Source: Hymenobacter sp. YC55
GTDB taxonomy: Bacteria > Bacteroidota > Bacteroidia > Cytophagales > Hymenobacteraceae
Direction of reading: 5' to 3'
NCBI RefSeq assembly: GCF_029433095.1
Contig: NZ_JARNTX010000006.1
Span: 186,001 to 250,000, forward strand
Length of the DNA stretch: 64,000 nt
Positions 9,534 to 19,514 of this stretch are shown one piece after another. The translations under genes were made by a program, and so were the position numbers. Numbering within the stretch: the stretch's first letter is position 1; each line of letters begins with the position of its first letter. The notes below the pieces were generated by a model. That model searched no databases and was not told the origin of the DNA. It saw nothing but the letters and a program-made list of their open reading frames with translations.

Positions 9534-12005
9534 ATGAAAAAGAGTTTTGCTTTCCTATTCGCGGTGACGCTCAGCCTGGGTAGCCTGCTGGCCCAGACGC
9601 TCCGCCCACCGGCTTACCCGCTCATCACCCACGACCCCTACTTTAGCCTGTGGACGTTCAATGATACGCTGACGGCTTCTTCTACCCGGCACTGGACCGG
9701 CGTGGCCCAGGCGCTGGAGGGTGTGGTACGCGTAGACGGCAAAGCATATCAGTTTCTAGGCCAAGCAGCTCCGCAGTATCGGGCCATCATCCCTACTGCC
9801 ATGGAGCAGGGATACACGGCCCAGTACACCCTGTCCAAGCCGGCCGCGGGTTGGGAAAAACCGACTTACGCAGCAACCGGCTGGAAAACCGGCCCCGCGC
9901 CCTTCACCGATCAAAAAGACCAGAAAGGCACCACCTGGACCGAGGGCGACGTGTGGGTGCGGCGGCGCGTAACCGTGGCCAACCCCCAGGTAACAGGCAA
10001 GCTGCGCCTATACATGTGGCACGACGACGCAGTAGAAGTGTACCTGAACGGGGTAGAGCTCGTGCGTTTGCCCCGCTGGAATAGCAGCTACGAGTATTTC
10101 GACGTGCCTGAATCGGCGCGGAAGGCGCTACGCAAAGGTGAAAACGTGCTGGCCATGCATTGCAACAGCCCGATGGGCGGCGAGTACCTCGACGCCGGGT
10201 TGTATGAACTGCTGCCCCTGCCCGTTACCCCCACCGCCCGCCAAACCAGCGTAGCCGTAACGGCCACCCAAACCACTTATCAGTTTGCGGCCGGACCGGT
10301 GCAATTGACAGTGAACTTTCTCTCGCCGCTGCTGCTCGACGAGCTGGAAACTGTGGCCCGGCCCGTTAGCTACGTCACGTTCGGAGCTACTTCAACGGAT
10401 GGAAAAGCCCACCCGGTGCAGGTTATGCTAACCGAAAGCGGCGGCCTAGCTGCCAACACGCCGTACCAGCCCGTTACGACCCAAGCAGGTAAAGCGGGCA
10501 CCTTGACTTGGCAGGCAGTTGGCACCACTGCACAACCGGTGTTGGCCAAAGCCGGCGACAACATTCGCATCGATTGGGGCCAAGCGTACTTGGCGGCGCC
10601 AGGGTCGGCCCAGCAGGCTGCCGGCGAGCCTCAAGCCCTGAAAAATACGTTCACGAAAAGTGGCACCCTTACCGCTAATGCCAAGCCCGTGAGTGGGCAG
10701 TCCCAGCGTGTAGCGCTGGCTACCGTGCTGGACCTAGGCTCTGTAAAGACGGAACCAACCGAGCGACACGTGCTGCTAGGCTACGACGACCAGTATTCAG
10801 TGCAGTATTTCGGGAAGAACCTACGCGGCTGGTGGCGGCGCGACCCCGCTACCACCATGCCCAAAGTTTTGCAAGCCGCCGAAGCAGATTATGCCCGTCT
10901 GCGGCAGAAATGCACCACGTTCGACAAGCAACTTTATGCCGAAGCGCAAGCAGCTGGTGGGCAGCAGTACGCCGATTTGTGTCAGCTAGCGTATCGCCAG
11001 GCCATTGCCGCCCACAAAATTGTGGCCGGCCCCAAAGGCGAGGTGTTTATGTTTTCCAAGGAAAACTTCTCGAACGGTTCCATTGGCACCGTGGACGTGA
11101 CGTATCCTTCTGCTCCGCTATTCTTGCGCTACAACAATGAGCTAGCGAAGGGCATGTTGCGCTTCATTTTTGAATACAGCGAATCGGGCCAGTGGAAAAA
11201 AGACTTCCCGGCCCACGATGTAGGCACGTACCCACGGGCCAACGGGCAGACGTACGGCGAGGATATGCCCGTGGAAGAAGCTGGCAACATGCTTATCCTG
11301 ACGGCAGCCTCGGTAAAGATGGACGGCAAGCCTGACTTTGCGCGTGAGCACTGGCCCACCATCACCAAGTGGGTAGGTTTCCTGAAGCGCGACGGTTTGG
11401 ACCCCGCCACCCAGCTCAGCACCGACGATTTCGCCGGCCACTTGGCTCGTAACTCCAACTTGTCGGTGAAAGCTATTATGGGCATTGCTTGCTATGGGCA
11501 AATGGCGCAGCAGCTCGGCGACCAGAAAACGGCCGACGAGTACATGGCCCTAGCCCGCGACTATGCCAAGCGCTGGGTAGCTATGTCGGCCACTGGCGAC
11601 CACTACGCCCTGACTTTCGATAAGCCTGCCGGTTCGTGGAGCCAGAAGTACAATCTGGTATGGGACAAAATGCTCGGTCTGAACATCTTTCCTAAGGAAG
11701 TGGCCCAGCAAGAACTGGCCTATTACCTAACCAAGCAGCAACGCTACGGCCTGCCCCTAGACAGCCGCAAAACCTATACGAAATCGGACTGGATTATGTG
11801 GACGGCCACCATGGCCGAGCGCGACGCCGACTTCCAGGCGCTGGTAAAACCCGTTTGGCAATTTGCCAACGACTCGCCGACCCGGGTACCACTCACCGAT
11901 TGGCACGAAACCACCGATGCCAAACAGGTAGGCTTTCAAGCCCGCTCGGTAGTAGGCGGCTACTTTATCAAGGTGCTCGATAAGCACATAGCGGCCAAGC
12001 CGTAA
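9534..12005 (+). CDS. Secreted glutaminase-family protein (DUF4964/DUF5127/DUF4965/DUF1793 architecture)
   Basis: The chosen ATG gives a good signal peptide (MKKSFAFLF, cleavage after LLAQ); an upstream in-frame start would bury it. The N-terminal part (LRPPAYPLITHDPYFSLW) and the long helical C-terminal part (with EDMPVEEAGNMLIL and WTKWVGFL-like segments) match the large bacterial and fungal glutaminase family. A galactose-binding-like jelly-roll insert (about residues 95-230, with the LYMWHDDAVEVYLNGVEL stretch) splits the N-terminal region, as is common in Bacteroidota members. Family members are annotated as glutaminases, but their role within glycan loci is not clear. It is 823 residues long and lies between the GH2 and GH127 genes. 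Confidence 0.88.
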   Translation: MKKSFAFLFAVTLSLGSLLAQTLRPPAYPLITHDPYFSLWTFNDTLTASSTRHWTGVAQALEGVVRVDGKAYQFLGQAAPQYRAIIPTAMEQGYTAQYTLSKPAAGWEKPTYAATGWKTGPAPFTDQKDQKGTTWTEGDVWVRRRVTVANPQVTGKLRLYMWHDDAVEVYLNGVELVRLPRWNSSYEYFDVPESARKALRKGENVLAMHCNSPMGGEYLDAGLYELLPLPVTPTARQTSVAVTATQTTYQFAAGPVQLTVNFLSPLLLDELETVARPVSYVTFGATSTDGKAHPVQVMLTESGGLAANTPYQPVTTQAGKAGTLTWQAVGTTAQPVLAKAGDNIRIDWGQAYLAAPGSAQQAAGEPQALKNTFTKSGTLTANAKPVSGQSQRVALATVLDLGSVKTEPTERHVLLGYDDQYSVQYFGKNLRGWWRRDPATTMPKVLQAAEADYARLRQKCTTFDKQLYAEAQAAGGQQYADLCQLAYRQAIAAHKIVAGPKGEVFMFSKENFSNGSIGTVDVTYPSAPLFLRYNNELAKGMLRFIFEYSESGQWKKDFPAHDVGTYPRANGQTYGEDMPVEEAGNMLILTAASVKMDGKPDFAREHWPTITKWVGFLKRDGLDPATQLSTDDFAGHLARNSNLSVKAIMGIACYGQMAQQLGDQKTADEYMALARDYAKRWVAMSATGDHYALTFDKPAGSWSQKYNLVWDKMLGLNIFPKEVAQQELAYYLTKQQRYGLPLDSRKTYTKSDWIMWTATMAERDADFQALVKPVWQFANDSPTRVPLTDWHETTDAKQVGFQARSVVGGYFIKVLDKHIAAKP

Positions 12006-12019
12006 CGCAACTAACTAGC

Positions 12020-12086
12020 AATATCTGCAGCGGCCCTAGGCGCACTGCGGCATCAGCCGCGTGTAGTTGGGGTTGCTGCAGATATT
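12020..12086. terminator. Large hairpin after the glutaminase-family gene
   Basis: AATATCTGCAGC (12020-12031) pairs with GCTGCAGATATT (12075-12086), and pairing continues inward for about five more base pairs including two G-U pairs. A second small hairpin, GCGGC/GCCGC, sits in the loop. It begins 15 bases after the stop codon and may separate this gene from the GH127 gene. Confidence 0.6.
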
Positions 12087-12187
12087 TCTGTTAAGGTGCG
12101 TAGAGCAAGCGCTTTTTTACTAGCCTACATAAGGCGAAGGCACCCCACTTTTCCACCAAGTATTCCCACTTTTTGGCCCATTTTCTT

Positions 12188-14203
12188 ATGCTTTCCATTC
12201 CTCGTTGTAGCGGGCTGCTGATTGGAATTCTGCTCGCTTTGCAAGCCCAGGCGCAACAAGCCCGTCCCGCAGCGCCCGCGTCGGCCACCGTGCCGGGCGC
12301 TAAGTCGGCGGCCTTTCGGCCGGGGGCGTTTCAGGCGCTGCCCTTGGGCGCTATTCGGCCGGAGGGTTGGCTCCGGCGCCAACTCGAAATTCAGGCGCAA
12401 GGGTTGAGCGGGCACCTCGAAGAGTTCTGGCCCGACCTGAGCGCCAACAGCGCCTGGCTAGGCGGCACGGGCGAAGGGTGGGAGCGGGGCCCCTACTACC
12501 TCGACGGCTTGTTGCCGTTGGCCTACGGGCTCGACGACGCGGCGTTGAAAACCAAGGCGCAGAAGTGGGTGGATTGGGCCTTGCAAAGCCAACGCCCCGA
12601 CGGTAGCATCGGCCCGGTGAAAAACCAGGACTGGTGGCCCAATATGCTCGTGCTCAAAAGCCTGATGCAGTACCAGGAAGCCACCGGCGACAAACGCGTG
12701 GTGCCGTTCATGGAAAAGTACTTCACGTACCAGAGCAGCCAGCTCGACAAGCTGCCGCTCAAAGAGTGGGCGGTGTTCCGCTGGGCCGAAGAGCTGTTGC
12801 CCATTCGCTGGACCTACCAGAAAACCAAGAACCCGCTGCTCCTGAAGCTGGCTGGCCAACTCGCCCAGCAAGGCTTTAACTGGCAACAGGGCTTTGCCAA
12901 CTTTCCGTTTGCCCAGCCCACTACTGTCTCCAGCCTGAAGCTAAATGCAGGCAACAATAACCTAGCGCTTCAGGCCCACGGCGTCAACAATGCCATGGCT
13001 TTGAAAATGCCCGTGCTCTGGGGCATGACCGGCGGCACAGAAGCGGACCGCAAGGCTATCTACCAGCAGCTAGCGACACTCGACCAGTACCACGGCCTAC
13101 CCAATGGCATGTTCAGCAGCGACGAGCACTTCGCCGGGTCTAGTCCGTCGCAGGGCACGGAGCTGTGCACGGTGGTGGAAGCGCAATACTCCTATGAAGA
13201 GCTGCTGGCGCTGCTCGGCGACCCCCTATTCGGCGACCGATTAGAGAAAATAACCTTCAACGCGTTGCCTGCCACCTTCGACCCCACCATGTGGGCCCAC
13301 CAGTACGACCAGCAACCCAACCAGGTGCTCGTGAGCAAGGCCAAGCGGCAGTGGTCGACCAACGGCGACGAAGCCAACCTGTTTGGGCTTGAGCCTCACT
13401 TCGGCTGCTGCACGGCCAATCTGCACCAAGGCTGGCCCAAGTTTGCCAGCCACCTCTGGATGGCCTCGCCCGACGGCGGATTAGTGGCCGCGGCCTACGC
13501 GCCCAGTAAGCTTACAACCACCGTGCGAGGCAACGAGCAGGTGGTTGTTCGGGAAGAAACCGAGTATCCGTTTCGGGAAACCATCCGCTTTGTGGTGGAA
13601 AAAGCGGGCAAGCAGGCCTTCCCGCTGCGGCTGCGCATTCCGGCTTGGGCAACCAGGAGCGTGGTAACTGTAAACGGCAAAGCCCTAGCGAAAGCGCCCC
13701 AGGCCGGTACGTTCTACGAACTCAAGCAAGCGTGGAAAGCGGGCGACGTTGTGGAGTTGCGTTTGCCGATGGCCGTGCGGGTAGTACCCGGCTACCAGAA
13801 GTCCGTCTCGGTGGAGCGGGGGCCGCTGGTGTATGGCTTGAAGCTCGGTGAGCAATGGACCAAGCTGCGCGACCGTCCGAACGCCGCAGACGACTACGAG
13901 GTGCAGGCTACTACGCCCTGGAACTATGGGCTGCTTTTGCCTAAAGGCCAATCCACGGCGGCGTTTCAAGTGAAAGAGCGCCCCACAACCGGCGTGCTGT
14001 TTTCGCCGGAAGGGGCCCCTGTTGAATTGCAGGTGCAAGGCATACGTCTGCCCGAATGGCAACTAGCTGAAAACTCGGCCGCGGCGCCACCCCTAAGCCC
14101 AGTAGCCGCGCCCGCCGGAGCTAAATCCGAAACACTGACCCTGATTCCCTATGGCTCGGCCAAGCTGCGCATCACGTCTTTTCCGGTGGTAAGCGCCAAC
14201 TAA
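12188..14203 (+). CDS. Secreted GH127 (DUF1680) beta-L-arabinofuranosidase-like protein
   Basis: The ATG at 12188 gives a clean signal peptide (MLSIPRCSGLL to AQAQ). The protein has the (alpha/alpha)6-barrel sequence of DUF1680, with WLRRQLEIQAQGLSGHLEEF near the start. The zinc-site residues described for GH127 are in place: E325 and C327 in GTELC, and C407-C408 in GCCTANLHQGWPK. GH127 enzymes are retaining beta-L-arabinofuranosidases that use a zinc-bound cysteine as nucleophile. Related families (GH142, GH146) share the fold, so the exact substrate is open. It is the last plus-strand enzyme of the locus. Confidence 0.9.
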   Translation: MLSIPRCSGLLIGILLALQAQAQQARPAAPASATVPGAKSAAFRPGAFQALPLGAIRPEGWLRRQLEIQAQGLSGHLEEFWPDLSANSAWLGGTGEGWERGPYYLDGLLPLAYGLDDAALKTKAQKWVDWALQSQRPDGSIGPVKNQDWWPNMLVLKSLMQYQEATGDKRVVPFMEKYFTYQSSQLDKLPLKEWAVFRWAEELLPIRWTYQKTKNPLLLKLAGQLAQQGFNWQQGFANFPFAQPTTVSSLKLNAGNNNLALQAHGVNNAMALKMPVLWGMTGGTEADRKAIYQQLATLDQYHGLPNGMFSSDEHFAGSSPSQGTELCTVVEAQYSYEELLALLGDPLFGDRLEKITFNALPATFDPTMWAHQYDQQPNQVLVSKAKRQWSTNGDEANLFGLEPHFGCCTANLHQGWPKFASHLWMASPDGGLVAAAYAPSKLTTTVRGNEQVVVREETEYPFRETIRFVVEKAGKQAFPLRLRIPAWATRSVVTVNGKALAKAPQAGTFYELKQAWKAGDVVELRLPMAVRVVPGYQKSVSVERGPLVYGLKLGEQWTKLRDRPNAADDYEVQATTPWNYGLLLPKGQSTAAFQVKERPTTGVLFSPEGAPVELQVQGIRLPEWQLAENSAAAPPLSPVAAPAGAKSETLTLIPYGSAKLRITSFPVVSAN

Positions 14204-14342
14204 CCTGCCTAGAATTCAAATGCGTCAGATTAGCTAGTCACAACTTTCAACCTTACTTCTCACTTAGCCAGCAAAAGCTGATTGGTTTAAGTTGTTTCAT
14301 GCAAGCATTCTTGTTAGCGGCTTTGCCACTGAACCTGGAAGC

Positions 14343-14405
14343 AAAAAGTGGCCGCACGTTGGGTCCGCACCTCCTAGGTGCAGATCCTACGTGCGGCCAC
14401 TTTTT
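14343..14405. terminator. Bidirectional terminator between GH127 and porP-like genes
   Basis: AAAAAGTGGCCGCACGT (14343-14359) and its exact reverse complement (14389-14405) form a 17-bp stem with A/T tails on both sides. It lies between convergent genes, so it can end transcription on both strands. Confidence 0.85.
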
Positions 14406-14450
14406 GACCTAGCCTGAAACAAGGTAATCGTAGAAGCCTCGATTAGTCGC

Positions 14451-15419
14451 CTACCAGAACCGGTTGGTGCACACCACTTGCGCTTTCTTCTTCAGCCGCA
14501 AGCCTAGGAGCACTTCGTGGCTGCCGCCGTGGTAACCGGCCAGCTCTGAAACGCCGGCATCATACGAGTAGCCCAGCGTGAACTGCTCGTAGCTGAGGCC
14601 CACCATGCCCACAAACGAATCGAAGGCGCGCCAGGACACGCCCGCCCACAACAGGTCTTGGTACTTGAGCTTGGCATTGAGGTCGAGCGAAAGCGGAGCC
14701 GGATTGACCGCCTTGAGCAGCACCGACGGCACCAGCGACCAGTCCTCGGTGAGTGGCACCCGCACCCCAGCCGTAGCGAAATAGTGCCGTTTCAAGGTGT
14801 TGCCTGCGCCCGCATTGAGCGAGTTGGGGCCGTACGAAAAGTCGAGCTTATTGGCAAAGAGCTGCGCGCCCGACACTCCAACATAGAAGTCGGAGCTGTA
14901 TACCCACAACCCTACCGAGGCGTCAAACACCCGCGAGGCGTCGCTGGCGGCAACCGTGGTGGGGTCGAAGAACTGCAACTGCTGCCCATCCACGGCAAAC
15001 TGCTGCATGCCCGCCGACACGCCCAGCGCTGCGCGCAGGTTGGGCGCTAGAACCATGTTGTAGGCGTAGGAAGCGTAAGCACCCTTCCGGCTTGTGGGAC
15101 CGGTTACGTCGTTGTACACGAGTGCCCCCAGCGCGTGAAACGGCCGGCGCCGGTCGCGCAGGGTGCGCTTGGTGGTGGTGCGCCACTTGCCTAGTGAGGA
15201 GCTGATGCTGCCATAGTAGGTTTTGGGCGCTCCTTCCAGCCCCGTCCACTGCGTGCGGTAGCTGAACTTAACGTCGATATAGTCTTCTACACCCGTGGCA
15301 CCAGGGTTCAGGATGTAGTTATTGTTCATGTACTGGCTGTACTGCGCCTGCTGCTGGGCCAGGGCCGGCGCGGCGGCCAGCAGCAGCGGGAGCAGCAGTA
15401 GAGTTAGAACTCTTTTCAT
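14451..15419 (-). CDS. PorP/SprF-family type IX secretion system membrane protein
   Basis: A 322-residue outer membrane protein with a signal peptide ending in ALAQ. The N-terminal QAQYSQYMNNNYILNPGATG stretch is characteristic of PorP/SprF proteins, followed by a beta-barrel pattern. SprF-type proteins are needed for secretion or surface attachment of a specific partner with a type B (gliding-motility) C-terminal signal. Such a partner is encoded 72 bases upstream on the same strand, so the two form a cargo/partner operon. Confidence 0.94.
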   Translation of the reverse strand: MKRVLTLLLLPLLLAAAPALAQQQAQYSQYMNNNYILNPGATGVEDYIDVKFSYRTQWTGLEGAPKTYYGSISSSLGKWRTTTKRTLRDRRRPFHALGALVYNDVTGPTSRKGAYASYAYNMVLAPNLRAALGVSAGMQQFAVDGQQLQFFDPTTVAASDASRVFDASVGLWVYSSDFYVGVSGAQLFANKLDFSYGPNSLNAGAGNTLKRHYFATAGVRVPLTEDWSLVPSVLLKAVNPAPLSLDLNAKLKYQDLLWAGVSWRAFDSFVGMVGLSYEQFTLGYSYDAGVSELAGYHGGSHEVLLGLRLKKKAQVVCTNRFW

Positions 15420-15491
15420 AACAGAATTGCCCTGAGGTCTATCGAAGAAGAAAATGGTTCTGCCGCGCTGGTTGCAGCAGAACGTTAATTG

Positions 15492-18400
15492 TTAGTACAG
15501 AATCGTAATCGATCCACTGTAGGACTTACCTAGCGGCCCCTTCGTGACGACAACGTAGTAGTAGGTGCCTACCGGAGCGGGCTGCCCGTTGATGTCGCCG
15601 CGCCACTCATTGGCCCGGCTGTAGTTGTTGGCCGAGAAAATCTTGTTGCCCCAGCGGTTGAACACGGTGACGGTGTTGTCGGGGAACTGCTCGATGAACT
15701 CGATCTGCCACGTATCGTCGCGGCCGTCGCCGTTGGGCGTGAAGGCGTTGGGAATACGGATGGGCGGACGCACAACCACTGTCACTTGGTCGGAGTCAGC
15801 ACAGCCGCCTTCCCCGCCCGTGAGGGTATAGGTAGTGGTTACCGTAGGCGAAACCACGGGCCGTAGCGGGTTGTTGCCCGGGAAAGTCAGGCCGGTCGTG
15901 GGCGTCCACGTGACGGGGTATATACCATTGGCGCGGCCTTCCAGCGTCACGGACGTACCGGCCAGAATCTCTTTATCAGGACCGGCATCTACGTCAACCG
16001 GCCCTTGAATCCGTACGGCTATACCGTTGGAAGCGGCCGTTGCAGTTTGTCCGCAAACATTGGCGGTGCGCAAACGTGCCGTCACGGTTTGGCCTTCTCG
16101 CAGGGTAGTGCTGGTGAACGTCGGACCTGTGGCCCCGGCCACGTCAGTACCGTTGACCTGCCACTGGTATTCGGGGGCAGGTCCAGCTTCGGTTACACTG
16201 GACACATTGAAGGTAAGCGGCGCGCCTAAGCAAACGGTCCCGCTAGGCTGCACGGTAATAGTGAGCGTGGGCGCAAGCGCCGGCGTGCGCGCAACGGTAA
16301 CCGTGGCCACGGCCAGACCCGTGCTGCACAGCCCTACTGTGGGCGTTACTTCTACACTTACCTGGTCGCCGGTAGCTAACGTACTGCTGGTAAAAGTAGG
16401 TCCAGTAGCAACGGCCACATTATTGACGAGCCAGCGGAAAGATGGCGCGGCGCCTGCGTTAGCAGGCGCGGCCGTGAAGGTAAGCGGCGTGCCCGGGCAT
16501 GATACGGGCGGGGTCGCTAGGCTTACGGTAGGCGTCACGAGAGGCAATATTTGTGCTGCCACACCATTGGAGACAGCCGTTACAGGCTGCCCACAAGTAT
16601 TGGCTGTACGCAGGCGCAGCGTCACGACCTGGCCTTGGAGCAGGGTAATGCTAGTGAACGTAGAACCCGTGGCACCGGCCACGTCAGCGCCATTAATCTG
16701 CCACTGGTACTCGGGAGTTGGGCCGGCCTCCGTCACGCTGGCGATAGTGAAGGAGAGCGGCGCACCCGGACAAACGGGGCCATTGGGTTGCACGGCAATG
16801 GTGAGTGTAGGCTGCGGCGACGGAACGGTGCGCGTAACCGTGGTGGTAGTCGTGGCTATACCCGTACTGCACAGCCCCGCCGTGGGTGTCACCTCCACCC
16901 GCACCTGGTCACCTGTCACAACTGTGCTGCTGGTGAACGTAGGCCCAGTAGCCGCGACAGCCACGTTGTTGACGAACCACTGGAACGTAGGCGTAGCACC
17001 AGCATCTGTGGGCACGGCTGTGAAGGTGAGGGGAGTACCGGGGCACTGCGCGGGCGGAGCTGCCAAAGCTACAGTAGGAGTTACGGGTGCTTGAATCTGC
17101 ACCGGTATGCCATTGGAAACGACCGCAGCAGGCTGGCCGCACACGTCTGTCGTGCGCAGGCGTGCCGTCACGGTTTGCCCTTGGAGCAGGGTGGTACTAG
17201 TGAACGTCGGACCCGTGGCGCCTGGCACGTCAGTACCGTCGACCTGCCATTGATAGTCGGAAACTGGCCCGGCATCTGTTACACTGGCCACGTTGAACGT
17301 AATTGAAGCACCCAAACAAACCGGCCCAGCTGGCTGTGCGGCGATAGTGAGCGTGGGGGCTGGCGCCACGGTACGCGTTACCGTAACCGTGGCCGTAGCC
17401 GTACCAGTGCTACATACCCCCGCCGCGGGCGTTACCACAACCCGCACTTGGTCACCGGTCACAACCGTGCTGCTGGTGAAGGTAGGCCCAGTAGCCGCGA
17501 CAGCCACGTTGTTAACAAACCACTGGAACGTAGGAATGGCACCGGCATCCGTAGGCACGGCCGTGAACGTAAGTGGCGTGCCAGGGCATTGCGCGGGCGG
17601 AGCTGCCAAAGCTACAGTGGGTGTTACTGTTGGGAGGAAGATAACCTGGACAGAATTGGAAGGTGTACGCGGGCCGCAAAAACCCGAGGTTACCAACCGC
17701 CGGAAGTAGGTATTGGTGGTGACGGTGGGTGTATAGGATGCGCCAGTAGCGCCAGGAATGTCAGTCCAATTGCTATCATCAGGGGAGGACTGCCACTGGT
17801 AAGCATAACTGTCTGGACCGAGGCCCCCACCAGCTGAAGTGCCGGTGATCGGCGCAGGTGTGCCGCCAACGCAAAGGTTTTGATTAGGGCCTAAGCTGCC
17901 GGGCGTGGGTGGGCCAGGTACCCGAATTAAGCCTTGGCTCTCGCGACAAAAGCAGCTAGTGGTGACGCGCAACGTCACTACGTAGTCGCCGGGTGCGGGG
18001 AAGGCGAACACGGGGTTTTGCAACGTTGAGGTTCCCAAGGTGGCCCCTGTAGTTGTCGCATACGTCCAGGCGTATTTCGGATCCTCGAAGTTGACGGATG
18101 GGGCCTCAAAGGTAATTTCCAAGCAGGCCGTGGACCTGTAATTGGGGCCGAACTGTAGCAGCGAGCTTTGGTTGAAATTAACTAGGCCCAGTCCGCTGAG
18201 GCGCCCGCCTAGCTGCAGGCTATCATCGGCGTAGCCAACCTTGGCCCCCAGCGAGTCCGGGAAAGGGATGAAGCCCAATGCGGGTTGGTTGTCGCGGGCT
18301 ACGTAAATCTTGCCATCGGGCGCGGCCTGCATCGAACCCAGGTCGGCCGGGGCCTTCTGCTTAAGCGGAATGTCCTGCTTGGTAATCGGTCCGGGGTCGC

Positions 18401-19514
18401 TGATATCAAATTGCAGCAGCTTGGCTGGGTTGCGTACCGTGGCGTAGAGGTAGCTGCCGGGCGAAAAACTTACCCCATAGTATTTTCCTGCACCGCTATC
18501 CACGATGTACGGAACCCCCATGTTGACGCTAACATTGCCCGTGTTATTATCAAACCCAAATAGCTCGACGGTGCTGCTGCTGTCGCCTACTGCTTCGCTG
18601 TAGCGGGCCAGGGCTAGCCGCTGACCATCGGGAGTCACCTTCATCTGGCCTTTGTAGCCCTGGGCCGCTACGTTCGGTGCGTGCAGGCTGCCTACGGTGG
18701 AGAGAATCGGAGCGTCGATGACGACCGGACCTACATAGCCGGCTGCTTGCCGCACGCGGTAGGCCAGAAAGGCGTTGCCCCGGTTGTTGTTGCCGGCCTT
18801 GGCAGCTCCCCAGCCGTGCGTAATAACCCAGATATCGCAGCCGTTTTTATGGAATACGCCCGTTATCTTTTCTGCCGTGCCACGGGCCAGAGGCGTGTTT
18901 TTGGTGGCGGCTATGACGGTGCCCGGCCCACCACCCGCGGGAATCTCTATCTCCGAGTAGCTTAGGCCCACGGTGTCCTTCAGGGTGAAGAGCAAGTAGC
19001 GCGTCGGTTGGCCCGCCGGAGGTATGCCCGGCATCCTAATGGGCAGGGGACCGTCGGTGGTGAAGCGGCTGCCCGCCAGCCCCGTGCCGTTGGTCATCAC
19101 GGTGCCGTCGCCATTCCAAACGGTTTCGCCATTGCTGTAAAAGAGGATTTTGCCGTTTCTATCCGACATCACGCCCGAGCCGGCAGGAGCATCCATCGCT
19201 CCATTAGTAAGCACCTTCGGAAGGGAGTCGGCCGAGGCCTGATTGAAGTCCAGCCCCGCCTTAAAGCCGAAGTACCACGTGTTAGCAAACTTCTCGTCTG
19301 CACTACACTCTGGGGGCGGGGTTCCTTGCGCAAGCACTGTGGCGGCGGCGCCACTCAGTAGTAAGAGCAACAGTGTCAGCAGCCAACTAAAAATGGGCTG
19401 TACCTGCCTGGCCAAGCGCCGACTGCCGACACGAGGTGTCTGCTTAAGCTTGGAAACAGGCAGGAGGGATATTCGAGTATCGGAAAAGGCAGGGAACGGT
19501 AGCTCTGCAGGCAT
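15492..19514 (-). CDS. Large repeat surface protein with gliding-motility (type B T9SS) C-terminal domain
   Basis: The ATG at 19514 is preferred over a GTG 57 bases further upstream. A long N-terminal extension leads to a hydrophobic signal segment (about residues 41-63, ending VLAQG). The first third resembles the propeller-like region of PKD-containing Bacteroidota surface proteins (WYFGFKAGLDFNQ, then LFYSNGETVWNGDG). A PKD-like domain follows near YAWTYAT. Then come three tandem units of about 182 residues, each made of two Ig-like modules, and a final 90-residue CHU_C/gliding domain with PNAFTPNGDGRDDTW and VFNRWGNKIF. Secretion through the T9SS with help from the adjacent PorP/SprF protein is the expected path. 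The function may be adhesion or motility. Confidence 0.92.
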   Translation of the reverse strand: MPAELPFPAFSDTRISLLPVSKLKQTPRVGSRRLARQVQPIFSWLLTLLLLLLSGAAATVLAQGTPPPECSADEKFANTWYFGFKAGLDFNQASADSLPKVLTNGAMDAPAGSGVMSDRNGKILFYSNGETVWNGDGTVMTNGTGLAGSRFTTDGPLPIRMPGIPPAGQPTRYLLFTLKDTVGLSYSEIEIPAGGGPGTVIAATKNTPLARGTAEKITGVFHKNGCDIWVITHGWGAAKAGNNNRGNAFLAYRVRQAAGYVGPVVIDAPILSTVGSLHAPNVAAQGYKGQMKVTPDGQRLALARYSEAVGDSSSTVELFGFDNNTGNVSVNMGVPYIVDSGAGKYYGVSFSPGSYLYATVRNPAKLLQFDISDPGPITKQDIPLKQKAPADLGSMQAAPDGKIYVARDNQPALGFIPFPDSLGAKVGYADDSLQLGGRLSGLGLVNFNQSSLLQFGPNYRSTACLEITFEAPSVNFEDPKYAWTYATTTGATLGTSTLQNPVFAFPAPGDYVVTLRVTTSCFCRESQGLIRVPGPPTPGSLGPNQNLCVGGTPAPITGTSAGGGLGPDSYAYQWQSSPDDSNWTDIPGATGASYTPTVTTNTYFRRLVTSGFCGPRTPSNSVQVIFLPTVTPTVALAAPPAQCPGTPLTFTAVPTDAGAIPTFQWFVNNVAVAATGPTFTSSTVVTGDQVRVVVTPAAGVCSTGTATATVTVTRTVAPAPTLTIAAQPAGPVCLGASITFNVASVTDAGPVSDYQWQVDGTDVPGATGPTFTSTTLLQGQTVTARLRTTDVCGQPAAVVSNGIPVQIQAPVTPTVALAAPPAQCPGTPLTFTAVPTDAGATPTFQWFVNNVAVAATGPTFTSSTVVTGDQVRVEVTPTAGLCSTGIATTTTTVTRTVPSPQPTLTIAVQPNGPVCPGAPLSFTIASVTEAGPTPEYQWQINGADVAGATGSTFTSITLLQGQVVTLRLRTANTCGQPVTAVSNGVAAQILPLVTPTVSLATPPVSCPGTPLTFTAAPANAGAAPSFRWLVNNVAVATGPTFTSSTLATGDQVSVEVTPTVGLCSTGLAVATVTVARTPALAPTLTITVQPSGTVCLGAPLTFNVSSVTEAGPAPEYQWQVNGTDVAGATGPTFTSTTLREGQTVTARLRTANVCGQTATAASNGIAVRIQGPVDVDAGPDKEILAGTSVTLEGRANGIYPVTWTPTTGLTFPGNNPLRPVVSPTVTTTYTLTGGEGGCADSDQVTVVVRPPIRIPNAFTPNGDGRDDTWQIEFIEQFPDNTVTVFNRWGNKIFSANNYSRANEWRGDINGQPAPVGTYYYVVVTKGPLGKSYSGSITILY
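15995..17630 (-). repeat. Three tandem 543-546 bp repeats inside the surface-protein gene
   Basis: Equivalent bases recur at 17591, 17048 and about 16502, giving periods of 543 and 546 bp, or 181-182 codons. Each unit encodes two related Ig-like modules (one with QCPGTPLTF, the other with YQWQ and GATGPTFTS). The upstream two units are the more alike, which suggests recent duplication and possible copy-number variation. Confidence 0.85.

Noticed and set aside
16027..17094. Long open frame on the plus strand opposite the repeat surface-protein gene
   Set aside because: It is an antisense shadow of the highly repetitive, G+C-rich Ig-like repeats; its own translation repeats with the same period and shows no protein family.
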